10,181 nt of DNA from CAZPEV01 sp964585635 (GTDB lineage: Bacteria; Zixibacteria; MSB-5A5; GN15; JAAZOE01). Made by a program: the position numbers and the translations under genes. The notes below the pieces were generated by a model, which ran no database searches, was not told where the DNA came from, and was given only the letters and a program-made list of their open reading frames with translations. Shown here piece by piece: positions 1 to 6,574 of the stretch. Each line of letters starts with the position of its first letter. The first letter of the stretch is position 1. The stretch is taken from positions 1 through 10,181 of the forward strand of contig CAZPEV010000122.1 of NCBI GenBank assembly GCA_964585635.1, read 5' to 3'.

Positions 1-11
1 GGCTCATTCAT

Positions 12-29
12 CCACGGCTAAAGCCGTGG
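12..29. repeat. Short perfect palindrome (8-bp arms, AA centre)
   Basis: CCACGGCT and AGCCGTGG are exact reverse complements separated by AA, so the single strand could form a hairpin (in practice about 7 bp with a 4-nt loop). It lies beyond the operon terminator and has no T-tract, so it is not itself a convincing terminator. Palindromes of this look often occur as dispersed REP-like repeats or at the ends of IS200/IS605-type elements in bacteria. That assignment is inference, because no transposase is visible and only one copy is present. Confidence 0.5.
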
Positions 30-49
30 TGTTCTGTCTTCGACCGCAT

Positions 50-80
50 AAAAAACCGATGCCGCACCGGCGGCATCGGT
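50..80 (-). terminator. Rho-independent terminator of the gcv operon
   Basis: Read on the minus strand, ACCGATGCCG pairs perfectly with CGGCATCGGT (55-64 with 71-80) across a 6-nt loop. The loop can close by one further C-G pair. A run of six T (complement of 50-55, the first belonging to the stem) follows directly. The hairpin lies 17 nt beyond the gcvPB stop codon and closes the whole leftward transcription unit. Confidence 0.93.
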
Positions 81-97
81 CTTGGGCAATCATTCGG

Positions 98-1555
98 TCA
101 CCCGATATACTTGATGTCCAGCGTCTTGCTGGCGGCAACCTCATCCAGCCGCCGCACCGGCGTATCATGCGGCGCCGACGTCACCATCGCCAGATTCTCA
201 TCGATTTCCCGATCGATGGCGAGCATCGCCTCGGCAAAGCTGTCCAAGGTTTCCTTTGATTCGGTTTCGGTCGGCTCGATCATCATCGCCTCGCTGACGA
301 TCAGCGGGAAATAGATGGTCGGGGCGTGAAACCCAAAATCCAACAGCCGCTTGTCGATATCGGCCGCTCGGGCTCCGCGCTTTTTCTGCCGCGAAGCCGA
401 CAGCACAAACTCATGCTGGCAGGTCGTATCGTGCGGTAATTCGTACTGCTCCTTCAGCAACGTCATCAGGTAATTGGCATTCAGCACGGCGTTTTCCGAC
501 ACCCGCCGCAGCCCGGCCGAGCCGAGCTGTCGGATATACGTATAGGCCCGCACCATATTGGCGAAGTTGCCGTAAAAGCTGTGCGTCCGTCCAACACTGT
601 CGGGACGGTCATAGTCGAGATAGTAGCGGCTGCCGTCATGCTCGATCGTCGGGCTGGGCAAAAACGGCGCCAGTTCCGCAGTGACGGCCAGGGCACCGGC
701 GCCCGGCCCGCCGCCGCCATGGGGTGTCGAAAATGTCTTGTGCAGATTGAAATGCATGACATCATACCCCATGTCGGCCGGTTTGACCTGCCCCAGAAGG
801 GCGTTCAGGTTGGCGCCGTCCATATATAGCAAACCGCCGGCGTCATGAACCACCGCCGCAATCCGTTCGATCTCCGATTCGAACAACCCCAACGTATTGG
901 GATTGGTAATCATGATCGCGGCCGTGTCCTGATCGACTATCCGGGCAACTTCAGCGGCCGACAGAATTCCATTGTCGGGCGATTTGAACTGCATCACCTC
1001 GTAGCCGGCCAGGACCACCGAGGCCGGGTTGGTGCCGTGTGCCGAATCGGGAATCAGCACCTTCTTGCGGACGTTTCCCCGCTTTCTGAGCGCCGCCCGG
1101 ATGATCAGCAAGCCTACCAGTTCGCAATGGGCGCCGGCCACCGGCTGCAGCGTGGATCGGGCAAAACCGGTGATTTCGGCCAGCATGGCGCCCAGATGAT
1201 ACATGAGCTCCAGCGCCCCCTGGGCGTTCCGCTCGTCCAGAAGCGGGTGAAGGCCGGAAAATCCCGGCAGCGCGGCCGTTATCTCATTGACCTTGGGATT
1301 GTACTTCATCGTGCACGATCCCAGAGGATAGAATCCTTTGTCAATATGATGATTTCGGGTCGACAGCTCGACATAATGACGCATCAACTCCGGTTCGGAG
1401 ATCTCCGGCAGGGCCGCCGGCGCCGCCCGTTGATATGAACGGGGTATCAAACCGTCGACTAAGGCGCCGCCGGCCTGCGTTTCCGATAATGAAAACCCGG
1501 TTCGTCCAGGGCGCGACTTCTCGTAAATCAGCAGATCCTTGGGCATGGACGTCAT
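98..1555 (-). CDS. gcvPB: Glycine dehydrogenase (decarboxylating) subunit 2, P-protein beta subunit
   Basis: This is the PLP-binding half of the split P-protein of the glycine cleavage system. Together with GcvPA it decarboxylates glycine and passes the aminomethyl group to lipoyl-GcvH. The protein has 485 residues, the usual size for the subunit. The N-terminal region reads LIYEKSRPGR, followed by a GFYPLGSCTMKYNPK block (about 74-88), both typical of GcvPB. The Schiff-base lysine is K273 in FNLHKTFSTPHGGGGPG. The ATG at 1555 overlaps the stop of the preceding thioredoxin/TPR gene by ATGA, suggesting coupled translation. AAGG lies just upstream of this ATG, whereas the internal ATG at codon 4 has no comparable site. 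It is the last gene before the terminator. Its partner gcvPA lies three genes upstream rather than adjacent. Confidence 0.97.
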   Translation of the reverse strand: MTSMPKDLLIYEKSRPGRTGFSLSETQAGGALVDGLIPRSYQRAAPAALPEISEPELMRHYVELSTRNHHIDKGFYPLGSCTMKYNPKVNEITAALPGFSGLHPLLDERNAQGALELMYHLGAMLAEITGFARSTLQPVAGAHCELVGLLIIRAALRKRGNVRKKVLIPDSAHGTNPASVVLAGYEVMQFKSPDNGILSAAEVARIVDQDTAAIMITNPNTLGLFESEIERIAAVVHDAGGLLYMDGANLNALLGQVKPADMGYDVMHFNLHKTFSTPHGGGGPGAGALAVTAELAPFLPSPTIEHDGSRYYLDYDRPDSVGRTHSFYGNFANMVRAYTYIRQLGSAGLRRVSENAVLNANYLMTLLKEQYELPHDTTCQHEFVLSASRQKKRGARAADIDKRLLDFGFHAPTIYFPLIVSEAMMIEPTETESKETLDSFAEAMLAIDREIDENLAMVTSAPHDTPVRRLDEVAASKTLDIKYIG

Positions 1556-2508
1556 TTACCTTCTTTTTTCTCCGGAGGAGACGTGATTTTCGTGATCTGA
1601 TTCTTCACCCAGGTGCTGTCTGACGCCTGCGGATGATCGGTCAGAAATTTCTGATACAGCCGGACCGCCTCGGTCGTGTCCCCTTTCTTTTCATAACAGA
1701 AGGCGACATAAATCTCGGCATCCTCCCTTTGCTTCGACTCCGGGTAGGTTTCCAAGAACTTGCGGAATCCGGCGATGGCATCATCATATTGTTCCGCCCG
1801 CCGCTTGGTCGCGGCCATGCCAAAGAGGGCGTCTTCGGCTAAGGGCGATTGGGGAAACTTGGCCCGAAGTTGTCCGTACAGCTGCTCCGCCTCGGCATAT
1901 TTTTTGTCCCGGCCTTTCATGTCCGCCAACGAATAGAGCGCACTGTCGGAGTACCCCTTCTTGTTCTCGGGATCGGCCTGCAGAATCTTCTGGTAGTACC
2001 CTTCGGCCTCGGCAAATTTCTTGCGGCCGGTATACTTTTCGGCAATCAGGTAAAATATCTGCGGGGAGGCCGCCGTATCGGCCCGGCGAAGATAATCGCC
2101 CAGCGTATTGCGGTCGGACGTGTAATCCCGGATGGTGTTCACGAATTCGGCCCCCTCGGCATACCCATAGATCCGGTCGATTTCGCTGCCATCCGATTTA
2201 GCCAAAACTATCGTGGGAAAACCGGCGACGCCGTACTGACGGCTTGTTGCCGTGTCCTTTTCGGCGTTGATCTTCACAAAAACCATCTCATTCGCCATGG
2301 CAATGACATCGTCCTGTCGATACGTCACGGTATCGAGTTTTTTACACCACCTTCACCAATCGGCGTAAAAGGTGATCAGGATCGGCTGATTTCTCTCCTG
2401 AGCCATCTTCAGGGCATTAGCGTAGCCGTCGACAAAGGCAATCTCCTTGGCCGACACCAGCGCCCCGCATAAAAGCAGGGCCAACACTACTGCGGCGATC
2501 TGTTTCAT
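1552..2508 (-). CDS. Exported selenocysteine-containing (UxxC) thioredoxin-fold protein with TPR repeats
   Basis: The frame runs from ATG 2508 to the stop at 1552-1554 and is interrupted only by TGA at 2353-2355. Reading that TGA as selenocysteine gives 318 residues. Residues 1-20 form a signal peptide (MKQ, a hydrophobic core, then VSA before KE), so the mature protein is probably periplasmic. The thioredoxin fold follows: strand ILITFYADW (44-51), active site U52-R53-W54-C55 then KKLD, strand VFVKINAEKD, and cis-proline P98 in GVAGFPTIVL. Relatives have Cys in place of U52 (DWCxWCKKLD). About four TPR helix pairs cover residues 148-295, and the tail is lysine-rich. GAGG lies 5 nt before the ATG. 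The only cysteine left in the mature protein besides C55 is C271. The likely role is thiol/disulfide or peroxide redox chemistry in the envelope, with TPRs binding a partner; the substrate is unknown. The GTG at 2328 is a false start lying inside the hairpin, and it would remove the active site. The alternative is a point-mutated pseudogene or sequencing error, but the intact frame and hairpin argue against it. Confidence 0.85.
2317..2336 (-). promoter_or_regulatory. Candidate bacterial SECIS element for the in-frame UGA
   Basis: Downstream of the TGA at 2353-2355, on the coding strand, TCGATAC (2336-2330) and GTATCGA (2323-2317) form a perfect 7-bp stem around the 6-nt loop CGTGAC. The loop begins 23 nt after the TGA, and its second base is G. 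Bacterial SECIS elements recognised by SelB typically have a small apical loop with G at position 1 or 2, about 16-37 nt after the UGA, so this fits. The hairpin lies within codons of the thioredoxin domain. Confidence 0.78.
2353..2355 (-). other. In-frame TGA, predicted selenocysteine codon (Sec52)
   Basis: The codon context is GAT TGG TGA AGG TGG TGT AAA AAA, giving D-W-U-R-W-C-K-K. The TGA occupies the position of the nucleophilic first cysteine in a thioredoxin-family CxxC motif, the classical place for a Cys-to-Sec exchange. It lies in the same frame as the upstream signal peptide (51 codons from ATG 2508) and the downstream TPR region. Confidence 0.83.
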
Positions 2509-2512
2509 GGTT

Positions 2513-2517
2513 ACCTC
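2513..2517 (-). promoter_or_regulatory. Ribosome binding site fixing the selenoprotein start
   Basis: GAGGT on the minus strand ends four nt before ATG 2508 (the core GAGG is 5 nt away). It sits directly behind the stop of the preceding DUF2007 gene. It supports the long frame with signal peptide over any internal start. Confidence 0.7.
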
Positions 2518-2520
2518 GCT

Positions 2521-2919
2521 TCAGCTTCCATTGATCTCGATTATTTTCACCTTCGGCCACTCGTCGCCAAGGATGGTTTCCCCCTCGGCGTCGGCATCAG
2601 CGATAAACTCCTTCGGCACCAAAAGGGTATAGGCACCCCCCACGGGCTGATAGGACGATGGGCCCATCGCCCCGGTGGCCCCGAAATATCCGGCCTCGGA
2701 ATGCAGCACCGCCGGAATCCCTTTCACTCGCAATCCCTCTAGCACCATCTCCGCCACCGGCGTCGACATCAGACGCGCCAGGGGAATCCAGTCCTGGTAT
2801 TCCGCCGGCTCGTCCTCATCCCCCGGCAGCGCATCCACCAGCGCCCGGTGGCAATCGGGACAAGTCAGCACCCCTGCTTCATACTCATAACGGCACGATG
2901 GGCAAAACGGCATGGTCAT
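2521..2919 (-). CDS. Zinc-ribbon DUF2007 (putative signal transducing) protein
   Basis: This is a small soluble protein of 132 residues. The N-terminus carries two CxxC knuckles (C6-P-S-C9 and C20-P-D-C23), a zinc ribbon. A DUF2007-like domain follows from WIPLARL (about 44) to the end, with IPAVL, GYFG, a glycine-rich loop and LLVPKEF. The function of the DUF2007 family is not established; the Pfam name only suggests signalling. Its start overlaps the stop of the upstream paralogue by ATGA. An alternative start at codon 3 (ATG at 2911-2913) sits at better spacing from the upstream GGGGGG. The selenoprotein gene begins 12 nt after its stop, so the two are likely co-translated. Confidence 0.85.
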   Translation of the reverse strand: MTMPFCPSCRYEYEAGVLTCPDCHRALVDALPGDEDEPAEYQDWIPLARLMSTPVAEMVLEGLRVKGIPAVLHSEAGYFGATGAMGPSSYQPVGGAYTLLVPKEFIADADAEGETILGDEWPKVKIIEINGS

Positions 2920-3263
2920 TCCCCCCCTTCATCTTCCAAATCATCTTTGGCTTCCCCGGTATCGTCCTCTCCGAGAAAAATCGTCACCGCCTCCGCCGCT
3001 TCTTCCCGATATTCTTCCGGCACCATTATCCGGAACGCATCCAGCTTGCCGGTGCGCAAGGAGCGCATCTTCAGGCCAGCCGTTCCCAGAAAGCCGGGGC
3101 GCGTGTCGAGCACGGCCGGAATCTCGTACGACTTCAGGCCATTGACGGCAAACTCCGCCAGCGTCCGGTTGGTCGTCTCCGCCACCGCCACCCAGCGGGT
3201 CGGCGTCCGGCCCGTATCGTCCGGCGATTCCCGGTCAATGTCATCGCGGCGCTGATCTATCAT
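2916..3263 (-). CDS. DUF2007-domain protein, paralogue of the next gene
   Basis: This is a 115-residue soluble protein with a charged N-terminus (about 20 residues) and a DUF2007-like domain from WVAVAET (24) to about IFLGED (100). It ends in a very acidic tail. The domain aligns by eye with the downstream gene: IPAVL, G-F-L-G against G-Y-F-G, VPEEY against VPKEF, and a closing LG-[ED]-[DE]. It lacks the zinc ribbon. The ATG at 3263 follows GGGAG with no spacer, so the initiation signal is poor and translation may depend on the upstream gcvPA. The frame is closed upstream by the gcvPA TGA itself. No biochemical role can be read from the sequence. Confidence 0.8.
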   Translation of the reverse strand: MIDQRRDDIDRESPDDTGRTPTRWVAVAETTNRTLAEFAVNGLKSYEIPAVLDTRPGFLGTAGLKMRSLRTGKLDAFRIMVPEEYREEAAEAVTIFLGEDDTGEAKDDLEDEGGE

Positions 3264-3284
3264 CTCCCAAAACCGTGCTTTCTC

Positions 3285-4649
3285 TCAGGCTTTCACCGGC
3301 GTCACCGGCTGCCCGGAATTAATACGTGACAACAAATCGACAAACCGATCGCAATCGGCCACCGACACCATCTCGGTCACCGCTACCATTAAATGGCCCG
3401 TGAGCGATGGATAAAAGCGGGACAGGTCGATGCCGGCCGCCACTCCCGCCCGGCCCATTTCTTCTATAATCCGGGCCGAGGGAACCGGCGTGGTTACGAC
3501 AAACTCCTTAAAAAACGGCCCCTTATTCCACAGACCATAACCATTCAGCCGGGCGATCTTCGCGGCCAAATAATGGGCGCGTTCGGTGCAGAGCCGGGCG
3601 ACCCGCGGTAATCCCTGCTTGCCCAAAAGCGACAGGTAAATCGTCGCCGCGGTGGCGCACAGCGCCTCGTTGGTGCAAATATTCGAGGTGGCCTTGTCGC
3701 GACGAATATGCTGTTCGCGCGTTTGCAGGGTCAGAACAAAGCCGGTCTTTCCCTCGACGTCCGTCGTCCGAGCCACCAAACGACCCGGAAGACGGCGGAT
3801 GAATTCCTTGCGGCAGGTGAACAAACCCAGCAGCGGTCCGCCAAAGTTTTGTGGAAGCCCCAGCGCCTGACCCTCCCCCACCGCCACGTCGGCCCGATAC
3901 TCGGCCGGGGTTTTGAGCAGGCCTAACGAAATCGGATCAAACACCAATATAAACAGACCTCCCGCCTTATGGATCGCCTGCTCTGCCTGCTCGATATCCT
4001 CCAGATACCCAAAGAAGTTGGGTTGGGCCATGACCAGGCAGGCGGCGCGATCGTCAATCAAAGGCTCCAGCCGGCCATAATCGGTGCGACCCTCGGCCGC
4101 GGGAAGCACGGCGATTTCCAGGCCTCGTCCGGCCACCGTCGCCTGCAACACGTCACGGTAGATCGGGCTGACGGTATCGGACAGCAGCACTCGATGCCGT
4201 CCTGTCTGCCCGACAGCCAGCATGATCGCTTCCACCATGGCCGTGGCGCCGTCGTACAGCGAGGCATTGGCGACATCCATGCCGGTCAGGCGGCAAAGAT
4301 GCGTCTGGTATTCATAAATTACCTGAAGCGTTCCCTGAGCCACCTCCGCCTGGTACGGGGTATAGGCGGTCGCAAATTCCGGCCGCAGCGCCAGCGACCA
4401 TATCGCGGCCGGGACGAAATGATTGTATATCCCCCCGCCGACGAAAGAGATGTCTCCGGGATTATTTTTGCTCGCTAAAGCCTGAAGGTGCGCCACCAAT
4501 TCCGGTTCACTCAGCGCCGCCGGAAGGTTCAACGGCGACCGCAGTCGCAGACTTTCGGGGACCGGCTTGAAAAGATCGTCAAGGCGCCCGACACCGATCC
4601 GCGCCAGCATTTTCTTCTGATCTTCGGGGCTATTTGGTATGTACGGCAT
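3285..4649 (-). CDS. gcvPA: Glycine dehydrogenase (decarboxylating) subunit 1, P-protein alpha subunit
   Basis: This is the N-terminal half of the split P-protein, which forms the active glycine decarboxylase with GcvPB. From ATG 4649 the product has 454 residues, close to the family norm. It begins MPYIPNSPEDQKKMLARIGV, which is the characteristic GcvPA opening. The open frame extends 32 codons further, to 4745, but that part overlaps gcvH and shows no family similarity, so I reject it. Recognisable blocks are FVGGGIYNHFVPA (69-81), TAYTPYQAEVAQGTLQ (about 94-109), DVANASLYDGATA, and the QTREQHIRRDKATSNICTN stretch. The gene starts 8 nt after the gcvH stop. The nearest Shine-Dalgarno-like motif (GGAAGG) is rather distant, so coupling to gcvH is likely. 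Confidence 0.96.
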   Translation of the reverse strand: MPYIPNSPEDQKKMLARIGVGRLDDLFKPVPESLRLRSPLNLPAALSEPELVAHLQALASKNNPGDISFVGGGIYNHFVPAAIWSLALRPEFATAYTPYQAEVAQGTLQVIYEYQTHLCRLTGMDVANASLYDGATAMVEAIMLAVGQTGRHRVLLSDTVSPIYRDVLQATVAGRGLEIAVLPAAEGRTDYGRLEPLIDDRAACLVMAQPNFFGYLEDIEQAEQAIHKAGGLFILVFDPISLGLLKTPAEYRADVAVGEGQALGLPQNFGGPLLGLFTCRKEFIRRLPGRLVARTTDVEGKTGFVLTLQTREQHIRRDKATSNICTNEALCATAATIYLSLLGKQGLPRVARLCTERAHYLAAKIARLNGYGLWNKGPFFKEFVVTTPVPSARIIEEMGRAGVAAGIDLSRFYPSLTGHLMVAVTEMVSVADCDRFVDLLSRINSGQPVTPVKA

Positions 4650-4657
4650 AGACCGGC

Positions 4658-5038
4658 TCAACCTTCCAGCAATTCCGCATACCGGGCCGCATTCAGCAGG
4701 CTGGCGGTCTCGGAGGGATTGGCCATCCTGACTTTGATCATCCATCCCTCGCCGTACGGATCGCGGTTGATAATTCCGGCATCACGCTCGATCTCATCGT
4801 TGATGGCCGACACGGCTCCTGTGATCGGCGAATAAAGCTCCGATACCGCCTTGACCGCCTCGATTGTGCCGAACGGAGCCATCTGCCTTACCGCCCGCCC
4901 GACCTCGGGGAGTTCGACGAAGACGACGTCGCCCAACTCGCCCTGGGCATAGTCCGTAATACCGATGGTGGCAATATCCCCCTCTATGCGGAGCCATTCA
5001 TGCTCCTTGGTGTACAATAGGTTGCCTGGAATATTCAA
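4658..5038 (-). CDS. gcvH: Glycine cleavage system H protein (lipoyl carrier)
   Basis: GcvH carries the aminomethyl intermediate on a lipoyl arm between the P, T and L proteins. The product has 126 residues, normal for the family. It opens NLLYTKEHEWLRIEGDIATIGITDYAQ, and K63 in FGTIEAVKAVSELYSP is the lipoylation site. The C-terminal GWMIKVR block and ELLEG end are typical. The start codon is TTG at 5036-5038, and GGGAGG (5043-5048) lies 4 nt upstream of it. No ATG fits nearby. It follows accC by 17 nt and precedes gcvPA by 8 nt. Confidence 0.97.
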   Translation of the reverse strand: MNIPGNLLYTKEHEWLRIEGDIATIGITDYAQGELGDVVFVELPEVGRAVRQMAPFGTIEAVKAVSELYSPITGAVSAINDEIERDAGIINRDPYGEGWMIKVRMANPSETASLLNAARYAELLEG

Positions 5039-5042
5039 GATG

Positions 5043-5048
5043 CCTCCC
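5043..5048 (-). promoter_or_regulatory. Shine-Dalgarno site for the TTG start of gcvH
   Basis: GGGAGG on the minus strand is followed by CATC and the TTG start. It fixes a non-ATG start that matches the family N-terminus exactly. Confidence 0.75.
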
Positions 5049-5055
5049 GGTTTGC

Positions 5056-6417
5056 TTATTCCTTGACCCCGGCTTTTTCCGGCTCCGCCTTACCCAACCC
5101 CGCTTCCTCGCGAAGATTCTTCTCGATGAAGGAGGTATCGAATCGGCCGCCCGTGAAGTCGGGATGCTGCAAGATTAATTTGTGAAAGTCTATGGTGGTT
5201 GGAATCCCCTCGATGACAAACTCATCAAGGGCGATCAATGTCCTCACAATCGCCTCCGCCCGCGAGTCTCCCCTGACGATCAATTTCCCGATCATCGAGT
5301 CGTAGAACGGAGGAATCACGTATTGGGCGTAGGCGTGGGTGTCGACCCGGACACCGTGGCCTCCCGGCTGGTGAAATGACGTGATCTGGCCGGGGGCGGG
5401 ACGGAATCCGCGGGTCGGGTCTTCCGCATTGATCCGGCATTCGATGACATGGCCGCGAAATGCGACGTCGGCCTGCGACAACTCCAGCTTTTGCCCGGCC
5501 GCAATCTTGATCTGCTCCGCCACGGGATGCTCCACCTGAATGCGGGTGTTCATCTCCATGAAATAGAAGTTGCCGCCGTTGTCGACCAAAAATTCAATCG
5601 TCCCCGCCCCTCGATACCCGACCGCGCGAGCCCCCAATATCGCCGCCTCTCCCATCCGCCGCCGGAGATCCTCGCTGATAATCGGCGACGGCGATTCCTC
5701 CAGAAGCTTCTGATGGCGGCGCTGGATGGAACAGTCGCGCTCCCCTAAGTGAATGATATTACCGTAGTTGTCCCCAAGTATTTGAATTTCTACATGATGG
5801 GGGTTTATCATAACCTTTTCGATGTAGACGGCATCATCATGGAAGGCGGCGGCGGCCTCGGCCCGTGCCATATTGAAAGCCGTCTCCAATTCCTCCGGCG
5901 CATGAGCCATCCTCATACCCCGTCCGCCGCCGCCGGCTGAAGCCTTGATCAGGACCGGATATCCGACCTGATCTGCGACCTGAATGGCTTCCTCTAGGCT
6001 CCCCACCAAACCGTCTGAACCGGGAATGGTCGGCACGCCGGCGTTGCGCATCAGTTCTTTGGCCTGGGCTTTGGCTCCCATCTGCCGGATCATCTGGCCG
6101 TTGGGCCCGATGAATACGATATGGCATTCTCCACAAATCTCCGCAAATTCGGCGTTTTCCGCCAGGAATCCGTACCCGGGATGAATCGCCTCGGCATTGG
6201 TGACTTCCGCGGCCGCGATGATGCGCTTGGGATCGAGGTAGGATTCATGCGCAGCGGGCGGGCCGATGCAAACATCCTCATCGGCAAAACGAACGTGCAG
6301 GGAATCGCGGTCGGCCTCGGAGTAAACCGCCACCGTTCTGACGCCGAGCAGGCGGCAGGCACGGATCACGCGGAGGGCGATTTCACCCCGATTGGCAATC
6401 AGAATCTTCTTAAACAA
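5056..6417 (-). CDS. accC: Acetyl-CoA carboxylase biotin carboxylase subunit
   Basis: AccC carboxylates the biotin on AccB using ATP and bicarbonate, the first half-reaction of malonyl-CoA synthesis. With the TTG start at 6417 the protein has 453 residues, matching the usual length. It begins FKKILIANRGEIALRVIRAC. Residues align in number with the E. coli enzyme: K116 (MGAKAQA), K158 in KASAGGGGRGMR (ATP-grasp loop), E275 and E288 (metal ligands in GTIEFLV and FYFMEMN), and R292, V295 and E296 in NTRIQVEHP. The frame stays open to an ATG at 6513, but those 32 codons lack similarity, and they cover the promoter at 6445-6473. AAAGGG lies 5 nt upstream of the TTG. A pathway-specific carboxylase role (for example propionyl-CoA) cannot be excluded, but the nearby accB favours acetyl-CoA carboxylase. 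Confidence 0.96.
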   Translation of the reverse strand: MFKKILIANRGEIALRVIRACRLLGVRTVAVYSEADRDSLHVRFADEDVCIGPPAAHESYLDPKRIIAAAEVTNAEAIHPGYGFLAENAEFAEICGECHIVFIGPNGQMIRQMGAKAQAKELMRNAGVPTIPGSDGLVGSLEEAIQVADQVGYPVLIKASAGGGGRGMRMAHAPEELETAFNMARAEAAAAFHDDAVYIEKVMINPHHVEIQILGDNYGNIIHLGERDCSIQRRHQKLLEESPSPIISEDLRRRMGEAAILGARAVGYRGAGTIEFLVDNGGNFYFMEMNTRIQVEHPVAEQIKIAAGQKLELSQADVAFRGHVIECRINAEDPTRGFRPAPGQITSFHQPGGHGVRVDTHAYAQYVIPPFYDSMIGKLIVRGDSRAEAIVRTLIALDEFVIEGIPTTIDFHKLILQHPDFTGGRFDTSFIEKNLREEAGLGKAEPEKAGVKE

Positions 6418-6422
6418 TCGGA

Positions 6423-6428
6423 CCCTTT
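6423..6428 (-). promoter_or_regulatory. Shine-Dalgarno site for the TTG start of accC
   Basis: AAAGGG on the minus strand is followed by TCCGA and TTG 6417. This supports the short accC reading frame. Confidence 0.65.
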
Positions 6429-6444
6429 CTGATTCAAGGCAACC

Positions 6445-6473
6445 AAGATACAGAATCGAGCCCGGTATATCAA
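6445..6473 (-). promoter_or_regulatory. Sigma70-like promoter ahead of accC
   Basis: On the minus strand TTGATA (6473-6468, five of six consensus) and TATCTT (6450-6445, four of six) are separated by exactly 17 nt. Initiation would be near 6438, leaving a leader of about 20 nt before the TTG start. It sits just after the pilT terminator hairpin, where a new transcription unit would be expected. Confidence 0.55.
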
Positions 6474-6488
6474 TATGCAAGTTGATCT

Positions 6489-6515
6489 TTTTGGCGGCGT
6501 CCGGCGGCGCCAAAA
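6489..6515. repeat. Intergenic inverted repeat between pilT and accC
   Basis: TTTTGGCG (6489-6496) and CGCCAAAA (6508-6515) are perfect reverse complements around an 11-nt GC-rich loop. No T-tract follows on either strand, so this is not a standard terminator. Its arm overlaps the T-tract of the neighbouring hairpin. The function is unknown; it may simply stabilise transcript ends. Confidence 0.45.
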
Positions 6516-6544
6516 GAAATGGCGTCTATGTTTCAAGACGCCAT
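6512..6544 (-). terminator. Probable intrinsic terminator after pilT
   Basis: On the minus strand ATGGCGTCT pairs perfectly with AGACGCCAT (6544-6536 with 6527-6519) over an 8-nt loop. TTCTTTT follows directly. It lies about 30 nt after the pilT stop and before a candidate promoter. The interrupted T-tract suggests partial termination with some read-through into accC. Confidence 0.65.
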
Positions 6545-6574
6545 ACTATTAGTGGGAACCACGGCGATACAGGC

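Noticed and set aside
845..1438. Long plus-strand open frames opposite gcvPB, gcvPA, accB and the peptidase gene
   Set aside because: They are antisense to well-identified genes, have no recognisable domains, and are rich in Arg/His/Gly as expected of GC-rich shadow frames.
1552..2328. Annotation of the thioredoxin/TPR gene as a 258-residue protein from GTG 2328
   Set aside because: This start has no signal peptide and no active site, and it cuts the thioredoxin fold in half; the frame upstream is clearly coding through the TGA.
3255..3290. Second in-frame UGA joining gcvPA and the first DUF2007 gene
   Set aside because: The frames are indeed continuous across TGA 3285-3287, but GcvPA ends at its normal length there, the next residues do not resemble an active site, and I see no suitable hairpin. 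It is an ordinary stop.
5039..5055. Glycine riboswitch ahead of the gcv genes
   Set aside because: Only 17 nt separate accC and gcvH, and the accC leader is about 20 nt; neither can hold a glycine aptamer.
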